Source: Lichenostomus cassidix
Taxonomy: Eukaryota > Chordata > Aves > Passeriformes > Meliphagidae
Reading direction: 5' to 3'
DNA length: 64,000 nucleotides
Assembly (NCBI GenBank): GCA_008360975.2
Contig: CM039199.1
Location: 4,356,530 to 4,420,529 of the forward strand
The notes beneath the pieces are model-generated. The model saw only the letters and a program-made list of their open reading frames with translations. It was not told where the DNA came from and did not search any database. The position numbers and the translations under genes are program-made. Shown piece by piece: positions 26,733 through 36,476 of the stretch; within the stretch, counting starts at the first letter, position 1, and the number at the start of each line of letters is the position of its first letter.

Positions 26733-29700
26733 GATTGAATATACATATATTTATACACATGGGATAAAAATTGCTGCCTTATTAGCAGATGAAGATCTCA
26801 CTGAGGCTCTTTGCCACTCCCTGCCATGTCCTGGAACCTGACAGCTCAGATAAACAAGGACAGCTTGTCACTGTGCTGCCTTAGAAGAGGTGAGGGACCC
26901 AAGGTGTGGCTCAACATCCTGCCTGGGACACTGCTTGTTCCCCCAGGAGCTGCCTGTTCCATTTTTACCATTTCCCACTGGCATCACTCCCCTTCCACAC
27001 TGGCTCTGCAGAGCTCAGGATAAGAGATGTCACTTGGTGTGGAGTTGGAGATATGAGATACATGGATATAGAGTTCCCAACCTGCTGTTCTCAAGGAATT
27101 CCAGAATTCAGCTAAGAGCCTCCAAGGACTCCTTCTTCCCAGTTGCCATGCTGGGATTGGCAGCCAGACTCCAAACAAGGCTCTGCATGAGGACTCAGCT
27201 CAGGAACTATAAAGGGAAGTTATATCATTTCCTCCTCACACAGAAATGTTTAGAAATCTGCTCTGTCTGGAGCAGCACTGACAGAACAGATTAATCCTTC
27301 CCAAGCAGGAACACCTTCCACACTTGGAGTCTGTATTCCTGCACCAACCTATGGCACTACAGCACAGCTCCTTACCAGACCATGCTATTTTAATATTCAA
27401 GATATTCATCTGAAATAAAAGGGCAGGACTGCTTTTATCACCATTCTCAAGTCTCGAGGCTGAGACAGAGAAAGATTGGGGAAGAGCTACAATGATATCT
27501 AAGAATCTAATGCTCACTAAAAATCAGTCAGGACTAGACTTCATTAAATACCTTTGAATAAGGGCCCAACCAGCTTGCCTGAGACAATACAGTTCTTGTT
27601 CTTCAGTAAAGAATAAAATCTGTGATTCCAAAGGATTACAGAAGTGTTTTAACCACAGCATTATCCTTACTCGGGGCAGGATAATGAGTTGCATCGCCTT
27701 TTGAGTTCCCTTCCAGACAGATTACTTTTTTCTTTATCATTTTTACTTTTAAACTTCATTATCATAGTCCCACCTGGTTCTCGTGTCACCGAAAATTAGT
27801 CTTACTTAGTTTGGGCTATTCTGCATGAAACAGAAGGCAACTTCTACTGTCTCCTTTCATCAAAATAAAAAAGCCTGTGAAAGTTCAAATTCAATACTGA
27901 TTTAAAATATCCTGAGGAGCAGAGCAGATCAAGGAAATATTCCCACTTGACTCTGTTTGAAGCATACATTGTCTGATCAATTTAATTTGCCAGGCAGATT
28001 TCTGCACTCAGCCACCCTGGTTTAGATCCCAGGATATGGAAGGGGGGAAATTAGGGCAATGTTACTCTCCCACATACCCACACTGCAGACCTGTCAAGCT
28101 CCTATCTGCTAATCCAAAGAACTAAAATCTGGAAATAGGACTGGAAATTAAGTGGAAAATATACTTGTAGTGAGGATAAAAACAAGGCTAGAATGCCACC
28201 ACAGGCATGGAAAAATGAAGTTAATAAGTGGAATGTTTAATGAATGTAGAAATATTGATTTTGGAATAAACAGATTCCCTCCTCCTCCTACACATGAAAT
28301 AAGTGTTATTTTGAGCAGTAATGGGCAATCTTCCACATAACGTGAGGTGCCTGGTGGAGGCTTTCAACACTTGCAGATCGAATGGAAATATTCCGAGCAA
28401 TCCTACGTATTTACATGTATTTGTTCCCCGAGGTAAAGGGAAAGCAGATGTTCCCCAGAGGAGAGCCCTGCCAGCTGTGGGGGAACTGACCACAGGGCTT
28501 GGACAGGGCAGTGAGCTGGTCCTGCTGGGGTCCTGGAGCTGCTCTTTGTGCACACAAACCAGGCTTTGCCCTCCTCAAGATCTGTGCTGCTGTGGCCAAA
28601 CAGCCTCCCTGCTCAGCCTGATAAATATTCCCCATGCTAGCAAACTATCTGCATTTTTTAAGCCATCACCACAACGAGGATAGTGGGGTTCAGCTCTTCT
28701 AAGTGCCCAGCACTGGAAATTCCTCTAATATTCCTAAGTTTATGGGGTCTCTTCAAGCAAGGGTTGTAGCTGCAAGGAAAGATCAGGTCAACCCAAAGGC
28801 TGCAGCTCAATATCTATTAGAAACAGAGCAGCAAGTCAAAAACCACCCAAAAAGGCTTCTTTATATTAGTGAAGTGCTTTTCAAGACAAAGAAAATTGAA
28901 AACTGACTATACAGGGAACAGTTACTGTAGTATCAGAGAATCCTGGAGTGGCTTGGGTTGGGAGAAGATCAACTAGTTCCAGTCTAGAAGAAATACTGAA
29001 AGAAACTCATCCTAACATATTTGCTCCCTGTTACTCTCCGATTTGTCATCTCCAGGGATGGCAGAGGAGATCAGTGCCCATGTTGCTCAATCAATCTTTA
29101 CTTTTTCTGCCCAAGGTCTGGATAGGGATCCCATTTATGACCTGTTCACTTGTGGAAAGGGGCTGAGACCACCAAAACATTTCACAGGGGCTCATGAACA
29201 GCTGCTGGGTGGGGTTGGCCTTCCAGCACCAGGTTCAAGCTGAGTCTTTTAGCATCCAACATGTAGAGCATCTTGGATTACCAGTTCCCAGCACTGGGAA
29301 TGTACCTTACCTGCCCTAAAAAGCCAGGGAATTCATAATCACAGACAGAAACCGCACCTCAGTTTTGCACAAGTGGTGGGCAGGCAGGTGCTGTGAGGAG
29401 GAAGGCTGAGAGAGAAGTAGGTGGAGCAGGAGCAGAGCAGAGCACATTGTCTTTCTGGGGGTTAACTGGAATTAAAGACAGCTCTAAGAGAACAGAAATA
29501 GGTCTGTGTTATAGAAAAGAATCACTCTGAGAACAGAATAGTTCTGTGCTGCTGTCTGGCAATTCCAAACACCCCAGAATTTTTTAATGAACACAATCAG
29601 GATTCTGACTCCAGAGTATCTCTCTGCCAGAATGGCATATTAAAAGGAACATCACAGAGCTGAGCACACATGTGGCCTCTAGACTGTCAAGGATTTAGGA

Positions 29701-32700
29701 GGTGACCCACAGAGGAGCAAGTGGGTGACTGACACATCACTCCTGCCTGCCTTGATTTCCCCACTCTGGAAACCAAAGTGTGCTGGGCTGCACTTTGCAA
29801 AGATAGAGCAGCTCTCATTGCAACATGTGCTGTGAGACTGACACACAAAACGTGCCAGATGAGAAACTGAAGAGCTGAGGGTCCCCTGGGCTCGGATTCC
29901 GAGGCCTCAATAGCACAGCAGTGGGAAGAATGTTGCAACAACTGAACAAGCCTATTAATATTCCTGCCTGAGTGTATTAATCATCCCATTGTGAAGAAAA
30001 CAACACTTCACTTTAGAGGAGAAACCACAGGCTTGTCGCGTATCACTCATTTGTCTTAGCAGTGTTAGCACTCTTTCAATTAGCCTGGATTTTAAAGGGT
30101 CTTTTTTGTGGTGTTGTTTTGTTTGGTTGGTTTTGGTTTGCTTTAGAAGCTTTAGATGAAGAAATGGAGCCACACCAAAATCTGGTCCCAAGAAAACTCT
30201 GCTGTGCCAGGCGTTTGCTTTGAGCTGAGTTTCCCTCACTGAGGCTCTTTATATTTCTCCTCTCTGGCAGTGTCAGGGAGCCTGAAAGAACAAGGGTGTG
30301 CAGAGGCACAGGCAGGCAATGAGTGTGCATGGCTTTTGCCTCTCTGGATGCAAGGATAGGGATCCATTTTTGTATATGCTGCACTGTTCCAGTGAATGAG
30401 ACAGAAGAAATCTGATTTCAGGGTGACCTAGAAGAAAAGGGGGTGGGGAATCCATTTATGTCTCTACATACAAAGGAGGAAGGAGATGAAAATGCCTTGT
30501 TCTCACTTCAGAACGTGAGGCATTGTTTGCCCTGATAAATTCATAAAAGGCTGGTGCTAGAGCAGGTTCATGACACTGGATTATTGCAGAGCTTTATCAT
30601 CTCCATCCCTCGGTGCATTTTGCAGACAACCCAGAAAAATATGGAAAACCAAGCAAGTTCTGCAGTGTGAACAAGGTCACAGCTCCCTCAGGGGATGCTC
30701 AGGGGCACACTTGCACCCTTCAATAAGCAGGAAATAACCAACCTCTACCGAGCATTTCCTTCAGTGTAAGGATGTCTCCACAGCAGTGAGGAGAGGTGGG
30801 CAGCATTCTGTCACAAGCTATAGATTTGGGTTGGTTTGGCTTGGTTTGGTCACTTCCTCATTTGGTCCACCATGCTCTAAGCCCCTCAGAAAATTAAATA
30901 ACTAGAAATGACACAGTGAGATGTTTGTAACAGCCAAAGTAAAAAACACATGCAAAAACACTTCCCCACTCAGCCACTTACTGCATCTTCTATTTTTCCT
31001 ACCAGAGACAAGCTCAGTGGATGAGAAGGTCTCTGCAGACAGAACCAGCAGTGGACACTGTGAAGAGCCTGATTCTGCTGTCTTGTACCCTCAAGTGTTT
31101 ATTCAGTCCAGGACAAAGCAGACATAAGATACCACCAGGTTTTTACTGTTTCACATTTTGTACTTCTTCCTCTGCAACTCCATCTACAACTACAGAAAAG
31201 ACAGGATCATCCATCATTTTGCTCAGGCTCTGTCCCCTGCTGTGATCCACGGTATGATGTTCACTCTCAGTTACCATTACTTTTTCATCCATCACACTCT
31301 CTCCTTGTTTTTCATCCACTCTGGGATCTCAGTGCTGACATTTCCTGTCTCCAAATTTTTGTTATCATCAAATGCAGCTTCTGGATCAGAAGTTACATCT
31401 CAGGCCTGGACAAGGGATTGCTGCAGCATGGGACAGGATGTTTGTTGATTTTTGCCTCACAAGTTTGCTCTGCTGAGATAATTTACACTGCATTTGCACC
31501 AAATATCCCAGCTATGGATTAGTCAGTGTTTTTTAGTGTGGTTTAGGTCCTTTCCATGGCAGGTGAGCAGCACAAGGCTGACCCAAGTGTGTGCCTTGGA
31601 GGGAGCAGTCTAGAGGAGTAAGAAACATAAACTGCTCTAAGGGCACAATTTGCATTTCAAACAGGCAGCAGCCTCAGATCGTTCAAATAAACCCCACGTT
31701 ATCAGAACTGAGAAACAGAAGATCTTTTTATTACCTACTCCACAGTCACAAACAGATCCCTCCCCTCTCATCCTCACTCCATTTTGTGTGCAGTCCCAGC
31801 CTGCACACACCCACACACCCACCCCTTTGATCCCTGAGATACAGAAATCTGTTGGACTGCAGCCTCCTGCTTCACACTCCTGGACACTAAAACATTCTCT
31901 ACCCCACAGAAAACCCCACAGCCTCCTTCCTCTCCTGCAGACATGCAGAGGGAAGGCATTATCTCCCCAAACTGATCTCAGAGCAGCAGATAACCCACCC
32001 AGCCTCTCCAGCCACACACTCCTCCACCTCTGAGACCCAAAATCCCACAGCTGCTTTTCCCACACAACAGATTTTCTTCTCCTTCATGCCAGCAGGTGAG
32101 CAGTCCCTGTCTGCACACACAGGGCTCCCACACACATGGACACACACATGGACACAAAAACCCCAGCAGTGTCACCTTTCAGCAGGTGGGGTCAGTCAGC
32201 CTGGCTGGTCAGTGCTCAGTGGTCAGTGGTCAGTGGCTGTGTCCATGCAGGTGGCACATTCCAGCCCCAGAGCCCACTGGAACAGAATGCAGGCTATTTT
32301 TGGGCATGCAGTTCCCCTCAGCATGCAGAGTGTGCTGCAAGGTGTCACTCGGACTGAATGAACACGGGAAAGGTTGGGGAATAAGAAAAAGGATTCCCTC
32401 TCCTTCCTTCTGCCCTTCCTTCTCCCCACCAGCACAGAGCATGTGGGGAGACATCACAGACCCAACTTGTCTGAAATTCCCTGGAATAAAGGGAGAGATG
32501 TAGACAGTTCTCAGAACTCCGTTCCACAGCACTTGTGTGGTCTGCTCTTGTTAGAAAAATTATCTCCCTGAACCCTGCCTCTCTCACTCTCATCAGCCCT
32601 GGATGTCAGAGCCTAGTAGCACTGGCTGACTTGTAATTATTTTTTACTATGCTGCTTTGTCTGCACTAATCCTTTGAAAGTAGCTTTACTGCACATCTGA

Positions 32701-34219
32701 AATATTATGATGCTATAAAACCTCTGTAATATTTATAAATCCCTTAAGACATCATAAAGAGAGGGAAAAAAAACCTCCCCACAGAGTTCATCTAGCATAA
32801 TTACATATACATTTCCCTCTGATTAATAAAAAATGATCACTTCCTTATGTAAAGATATTCTTCAGCTTTCTTTCATTAAGGCTATTTTTTTCTTTCCATT
32901 TTAAATCTGTTTCATGTGTCCCTGTATAGTAAGGTACCTCAGAAGAGATTTTCCCTAAACAAAAGGCACAATGAGCAGAACCACCACAGAGGATCGTCAG
33001 TGGAGCTGGGAGAGAGGAGACAGACGAGTCTCTCACTATATTTTCACGTCTCCTAACTTAAGCATTTCATCACAGAATGTCCTGGAATATCTTCAAACAT
33101 CAATGAGTGGTGGTGTGTCATTGAACTAAACAGGCAGGGAAAAAACTGATAAATTAAATTTTGGGGGGGAAAAAAGAGGGGAAAAAGAAGAGCTAAGACC
33201 TAGCACTCACTCCCACCCCACAAAAGGGCTGCTTAGACTTCAGTGAGGCTGATTAAAGGCAAACCTGTAAATCCACAGCTGAAGCAGCACAAGGCATTGC
33301 TCCCTTCAGAAACACTGGTGAGGAACATGATTAGTGTGAAACCACTGACACTGGGTTTGTCTGGCTGAAACTGGAACCTGTTTTGTGCATGGATTTTAGA
33401 AATGCCATTGAATGTGGTTTTGCCCTGCTCAGAGCAGCACGTGGATCACATTCATCACCTGCTTAAATGGGATCAAGTTTGAACTAAGCTTTGAGAAAGC
33501 TTTTCATATCCAACTCCCTCTCTGGTGTTCTCCTCAATCAAATATTCCATAGCCCCAGGGAGCCACTGGGCAGCATTGCTTTCAGACAGCCTGAAAAGGA
33601 CCTGCAAAAAGGAGCAAAATAAGGACAATCACCTGCTTTTTTTTTTTTTTTTCCCCGAATATTGTTGTAGTCATTCCTCTAAATTTGCAGGAGACAAAGG
33701 TCTGCCCAGTCTGTTCCTTAGGCAGGAGTTCTTTGCTCCATGGAATCACATCAGGTGAGGTGGCTGTTGGAGTCACAGAGCTAAAAGCCAACAGTGAGCT
33801 GGGCAAGGACAAGACACTGACATTTCTGCTTCTCCCCACACTCACAAGAGCAACACAGTCACAATTCCAGACCAATCCCTGTCCCTCAGTCCCCAACACA
33901 CCACAGCAGACCTATATTCTGTCTCACAGCAGCCTGCCAGGCATTGCTGCCCTGCTGTGTGAGGCTGGGGCAGAGATGCACAAGTTCTTCCTTCCAGCAC
34001 ATTCAATCTACATCCTCTGCCTTCCTCCTTTGTTAAATACATGCAGAGGAATCCTTGGGACTTCCCAGCTCACTCTGTGGGGTATATCTGCACTCTGGAT
34101 GTGGTACTAAGATGAGATTTCATGGGATGCAGTGTGATCATTTCCTGCTCTGTCTGAATCGTTAGGGTCAGAAAGAAATACAGAGGTAAACAGACATGGG
34201 GAAGGATAAAACCTACCAT
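12980..34219 (-). CDS. MYL10: Myosin regulatory light chain (MYL10-type), complete seven-exon gene
   Basis: Seven coding exons on the minus strand splice in phase (lengths 3, 87, 76, 105, 79, 49 and 99 nt, total 498) into 165 residues plus TGA, close to the 166 of MYL2. The product would wrap the IQ motif of the myosin heavy-chain neck, stiffening the lever arm and tuning contraction. Residues 14-17 are SNVF, the light-chain-kinase serine context. Residues 36-47 form EF-hand loop 1 with D36, N38, D40, D44 and D47; Asp at the last position is typical of this family's Mg/Ca site. Residues 82-90 are FLTMFGEKL, and the end is [41 protein letters not shown] and the [11 protein letters not shown] tail fit MYL10 better than MYL2 (ends [11 protein letters not shown]) or MYLPF (ends in Gln-Glu). 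The family is certain from sequence; the paralogue is inferred from recalled family differences. Nothing looks broken. Confidence 0.9.
13079..13853 (-). other. MYL10: MYL10 intron 6
   Basis: About 0.8 kb between exons 6 and 7. Nothing recognisable beyond the splice signals. Confidence 0.85.
13854..13902 (-). CDS. MYL10: MYL10 exon 6: helix between EF-hands 3 and 4
   Basis: Tyr117 is completed (TA joined to C), then residues 118-133 (49 nt). The acceptor is TTTATTTGAACAG and the donor GTAAGA. It encodes [16 protein letters not shown]. The MTQADRFS wording is one of the features favouring MYL10 over MYL2, which I recall as TTQAERFS. Confidence 0.92.
13903..18662 (-). other. MYL10: MYL10 intron 5
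   Basis: About 4.8 kb, AT-rich. Two stretches (14,040-14,240 and 16,780-16,900) keep several CpGs in AT-rich unique sequence and could be conserved non-coding elements. No gene seen. Confidence 0.75.
18663..18741 (-). CDS. MYL10: MYL10 exon 5: EF-hand 3 region
   Basis: Gly91 is completed, then residues 92-116 and two bases of Tyr117 (79 nt). The acceptor ends in TTTCAG and the donor is GTAAGT. It encodes [20 protein letters not shown] followed by RIKAD. The loop keeps DPEGKG but, as in the rest of the family, is not a full calcium site. Confidence 0.94.
18742..22146 (-). other. MYL10: MYL10 intron 4
   Basis: About 3.4 kb. Around 19,490-19,560 there is weak resemblance to the 'GGGACTG...' tail of old vertebrate interspersed repeats, too worn to classify. 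No gene seen. Confidence 0.75.
22147..22251 (-). CDS. MYL10: MYL10 exon 4: linker and degenerate EF-hand 2 region
   Basis: Residues 56-90 plus the first base of Gly91 (105 nt). The acceptor is CTGCTGCAG and the donor is the consensus GTAAGT. It encodes [19 protein letters not shown] followed by [15 protein letters not shown]. The second EF-hand loop has lost its acidic ligands, as in all muscle regulatory light chains, so it is structural. Confidence 0.95.
22252..23621 (-). other. MYL10: MYL10 intron 3
   Basis: About 1.4 kb with no recognisable repeat, RNA gene or open frame beyond chance. Confidence 0.8.
23622..23697 (-). CDS. MYL10: MYL10 exon 3: EF-hand 1
   Basis: Residues 31-55 plus the first base of Gly56 (76 nt, phase 0 to phase 1). 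The acceptor is TTCCTTCCCACAG and the donor GTAAAC. The loop [12 protein letters not shown] has ligands at positions 1, 3, 5, 9 and 12 (D36, N38, D40, D44, D47). Loop position 11 is Ala, where I recall Glu or Asn in the mammalian paralogues. The segment ends with the conserved LRDTFAALG. Confidence 0.95.
23698..26417 (-). other. MYL10: MYL10 intron 2
   Basis: About 2.7 kb of unique-looking sequence. The only notable feature is a CAAA-type simple repeat near 25,675. I see no gene in it. Confidence 0.8.
25676..25704. repeat. (CAAA)n simple repeat
   Basis: About six CAAA units followed by an A run, in MYL10 intron 2. Confidence 0.93.
26418..26504 (-). CDS. MYL10: MYL10 exon 2: N-terminal extension and phosphorylation segment
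   Basis: Residues 2-30 (87 nt, phase 0 at both ends). The acceptor is TTGTATTACAG and the donor is GAG followed by GTTGGT, a weaker donor than the others. It encodes the lysine-rich start [12 protein letters not shown], then [18 protein letters not shown]14 is the position phosphorylated by myosin light-chain kinase in homologues. After Met removal the new N-terminus reads Ser-Pro-Lys. Confidence 0.93.
26677..26732. repeat. (GATA)n microsatellite
   Basis: About 13 GATA/ATAG units with one interruption (GATAAATA) inside MYL10 intron 1, adjoining an AT dinucleotide stretch (26,659-26,673). Length is likely to vary between individuals. Confidence 0.97.
28931..29000 (-). mobile_element. Short CR1-like tail scrap in MYL10 intron 1
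   Basis: TATCAGAGAATCCTGGAGTG, GCTTGGGTTGGGAGAAGATC and AACTAGTTCCAGTC resemble a diverged reversed CR1 3' end. Confidence 0.4.
32121..32240. repeat. C/A-rich low-complexity and short tandem repeats
   Basis: Includes two copies of ACACATGGACAC (32,133-32,156) and repeated CAGTGGT units (32,215-32,235), in MYL10 intron 1. Confidence 0.8.
33637..33652. repeat. Poly-T run (16 bases)
   Basis: Uninterrupted T run near the 5' end of MYL10 intron 1, close to the promoter side. Confidence 0.9.
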
Positions 34220-34263
34220 GGTGCTGCTGCTCCTTCCACCCCTTCTCTGCCAACCAGCCAGCC
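34217..34263 (-). CDS. MYL10: MYL10 exon 1: short 5'UTR plus the initiator Met codon only
   Basis: The coding part is just the ATG at 34217-34219, in the context GCAGCACCATG, followed at once by the splice donor GTAGGT. The acceptor of the next coding exon is also in phase 0, so Met joins directly to Ser-Pro-Lys-Lys. A one-codon first coding exon is what I recall for sarcomeric regulatory light chains such as MYL2, which supports this start. The upper boundary is estimated from the TATA box about 30 nt upstream; the true transcription start cannot be read from sequence alone. Confidence 0.82.
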
Positions 34264-34286
34264 AGCAAACACAATGCCAACTGTGT

Positions 34287-34296
34287 CTTTATATAG
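34287..34296 (-). promoter_or_regulatory. MYL10: TATA box of MYL10
   Basis: The minus strand reads CTATATAAAG here. The predicted start, about 30 nt downstream near 34,263, gives a 5'UTR of about 45 nt before the Kozak-like ACCATG. The order TATA, short leader, ATG and donor is convincing for a single focused promoter. Confidence 0.75.
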
Positions 34297-34308
34297 TGTC
34301 ACCAAGGA

Positions 34309-34318
34309 ATAAAAATAT
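34309..34318 (-). promoter_or_regulatory. MEF2-like A/T-rich element next to the TATA box
   Basis: The plus-strand core TAAAAATA (34310-34317) fits TAWWWWTA; the flanking bases deviate from full YTAWWWWTAR. It lies about 13 bp upstream of the TATA box. Cardiac MLC2 promoters carry a comparable HF-1b/MEF2 element near the TATA box (family knowledge); binding here is inferred. Confidence 0.5.
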
Positions 34319-34381
34319 GCCTGCTCCAAGTTTAGACAATAGATGTAAGGTTGGAAAAGTGCAGTAATTGGATCCCAATAC

Positions 34382-34396
34382 CATTCCAAGCATCTG
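34382..34396 (-). promoter_or_regulatory. M-CAT motif beside an E-box
   Basis: CATTCCA at 34382-34388 is a TEAD-type M-CAT motif and CATCTG at 34391-34396 is an E-box (CANNTG), about 120-130 bp upstream of the estimated start. Further E-boxes are CAGTTG (34452-34457) and CAGCTG (34490-34495). Each alone is common; the cluster with TATA and MEF2-like sites suits a striated-muscle promoter. Confidence 0.4.
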
Positions 34397-35309
34397 TTCC
34401 ATGCACAGCTTTTGCTTTCACAGAAATAATGCAGCAGATAAGTAGAGGAGGCAGTTGGGATCCAATTGTACAGCACTCACAGCGAGCTCCAGCTGAAGGG
34501 CTTTTCCCATGTACTGCTAAATAATGAACACAGGGCATGCACTGGAAGATTTTAAGTGGACATCCTGAAAAGCAGGAGGGGAAACACACTCCTTGAGAAA
34601 ATGCTGGGGAAGCTAGTAATAAGTCCTGGCTACTTGTATAGCTCCAGAGGCTGGGGAAGGCATTCAGAGCTCCAGCAAAATGTCTGAGGCTCTGCAGAGG
34701 TGCATCTGTAGCTGAGAAGTGCAAAAGCACTGCTGTGCAGGTGGCAATGAAGTGACTCAGGTTGGGTCTCTTTGCCCTAAATCTATAAACATGCCTGAAT
34801 TCATGGCTGCATCCCAAAATCCTGCGAAGTGGTGGGGAGTCATGGACTTCAAAGGATGGAAAAAGAGCTGTGTGCTAATGACTGTGGCAGTGGGAGCAGG
34901 AGGAAACAGGAGGCAGCATAGGAGCCACAGGGGCTGAGTGTCCCAGGGAATGCTCACGGACATTAGCACACATTCCATCCCACTGGAATTGTTGCTATGG
35001 GCCAAAACATTCACCAGCATGAAATTGCATGATTCCACTGACATGAAATCATGGTTCCTCCTAAAGGTCTAATCTGTGTCTCTGAGAGTATCAACACAGG
35101 GACATCTGAGCATTAAATACAGCAGAAACAGCAGGATTTTCAGGAGCCTGCATCTGAAATTCACCCTAAAAATCAGTCACCCTAACCTTGAGTCACAACA
35201 TTGCTTAAACTGAACTTTGAGACAGATGTGCATTTGAGTTTCTGGTTGAACCAGGACCTTGCTCTTTCTCCATTCCAGCCCCTTGCAGTGCTGTCATGCC
35301 TAATCTTAG

Positions 35310-35400
35310 ATCTGCCTGCGTGCTCTTCAGGGCAAGGACTGCTTTAGCTGTTGTGGGGCACCTCAAACACCTACAGGGATAATTAAGTAATAAATAGGCA
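35310..35400 (+). mobile_element. Worn ancient interspersed repeat
   Basis: CTCTTCAGGGCAAGGACTGC, then GGGCACCTC and TAATTAAGTAATAAATAG resemble the tail of an old vertebrate repeat ('...gggcagggactgtctc...gcacctagcac...aataataaata'). Family not assigned. Confidence 0.3.
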
Positions 35401-36460
35401 TAATGCAGCTCATCTGGCTTCAGTGAAATTGCCGTGGATGCATGTTGGATGTTAGCCTGGTGTTCATCGTTCTGACTTAGTGACATTATACCAATCCCCA
35501 GTGTAACAGAGCATAAAAATAAATCCCTCTGTCCCTCTGCCTGCAAGCACCTGCTGAGAGCTGCCCCAGGTTTGTGTCCTAGGATGGGAACCTGAAAAAC
35601 TCAGAATGATTTCTGAAGAAAATCCTACACAGTTTCAAAGGCTCATTGTGATAAAGATGTATCATATTCTGGGTTAGATCCTGATTCATCGAAGCTGTTA
35701 ATCATCCATTTAACTCTCAGGGAGGAATAGTCCCACGGAATAGCTCACAAACCTGCATGTGAGAATATGATTACGTGTTCTGTAGGATCACTGCTCATTA
35801 TAATCCCAGCAATACAGCAAATAAACAGCAACTTTGTCAGCTCAGCATTCCATCCTGTGAATTTTGTGTCCTTTCTTGGAAGAATCCTTATCCTTTCACC
35901 CAGCCATTTCATGGTTTTGTCCTCGCAGCTCTGTTAACAGACCTTTGTGCTGTTTTGTTGGGAGTTTTTGTTTTCTCTTTTCCAGCATACCATCAATCAT
36001 CATTATTATTATCAATTTGCTCCTTAGTCTTGTAGCTTGATCTGCAGGCATTTTCCAATAGTGCCTGTATTTTCTGCATTGATCTTAATCTTTTCACAGA
36101 ATTTCTCTATTAAATGGATCCTTCCAAGCTGTTCTTTAAATGACATGACACGTTGGGATAAAACCCACACAATGCTGTGTGTTTGTAATGCACATGTCCT
36201 GGGAGACCAGAACCCTCTCTGCTTAGTCTGTGAAACAAATCCACGGAGGAATTAAGGGAGACATACATCTTGGCTTTAAAGGTCTGCTTGCTTCTGCAAC
36301 TGCCTCCAAATTATAGAAAGGCTCCAGACTGGAGAGGGGAGGGAGAGAAGGGGGGAATAAGGACTGAAAAAGAAAGGCTTGAATTTAATTGCCCTAAAAA
36401 TTTCAATCATTCAATCTGGTAATTAGAGAGCTGGCTGATTCAGAAAGCAATTTCATTTGG

Positions 36461-36476
36461 AAAAAAAAAAAAAAAA
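36461..36476. repeat. Poly-A run (16 bases)
   Basis: Uninterrupted A run with no recognisable retroposed body upstream. Confidence 0.9.

Larger units (their letters stand above)
26505..34216 (-). other. MYL10: MYL10 intron 1
   Basis: The largest intron, about 7.7 kb. It holds the GATA microsatellite at 26,677, a CR1-like scrap near 28,931, C/A-rich low-complexity sequence at 31,790-32,160 and a 16-base T run at 33,637. An isolated consensus minus-strand donor (GGGCAG then GTAAGG) lies at 29306-29315, but no coding exon can be defended beside it. No other gene is visible. Confidence 0.8.

Noticed and set aside
29306..29345. Minus-strand donor GGGCAG/GTAAGG in MYL10 intron 1 as an alternative first exon
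   Set aside because: The only nearby ATG frame hits TAG before the donor; a non-coding alternative exon cannot be excluded but is not supported.
36100..36255. Frame with Cys-x-Cys and Cys-x-x-Cys after a good acceptor
   Set aside because: Looks like a small zinc-binding exon at first, but it has no donor, ends at a stop and has no upstream exon in phase.
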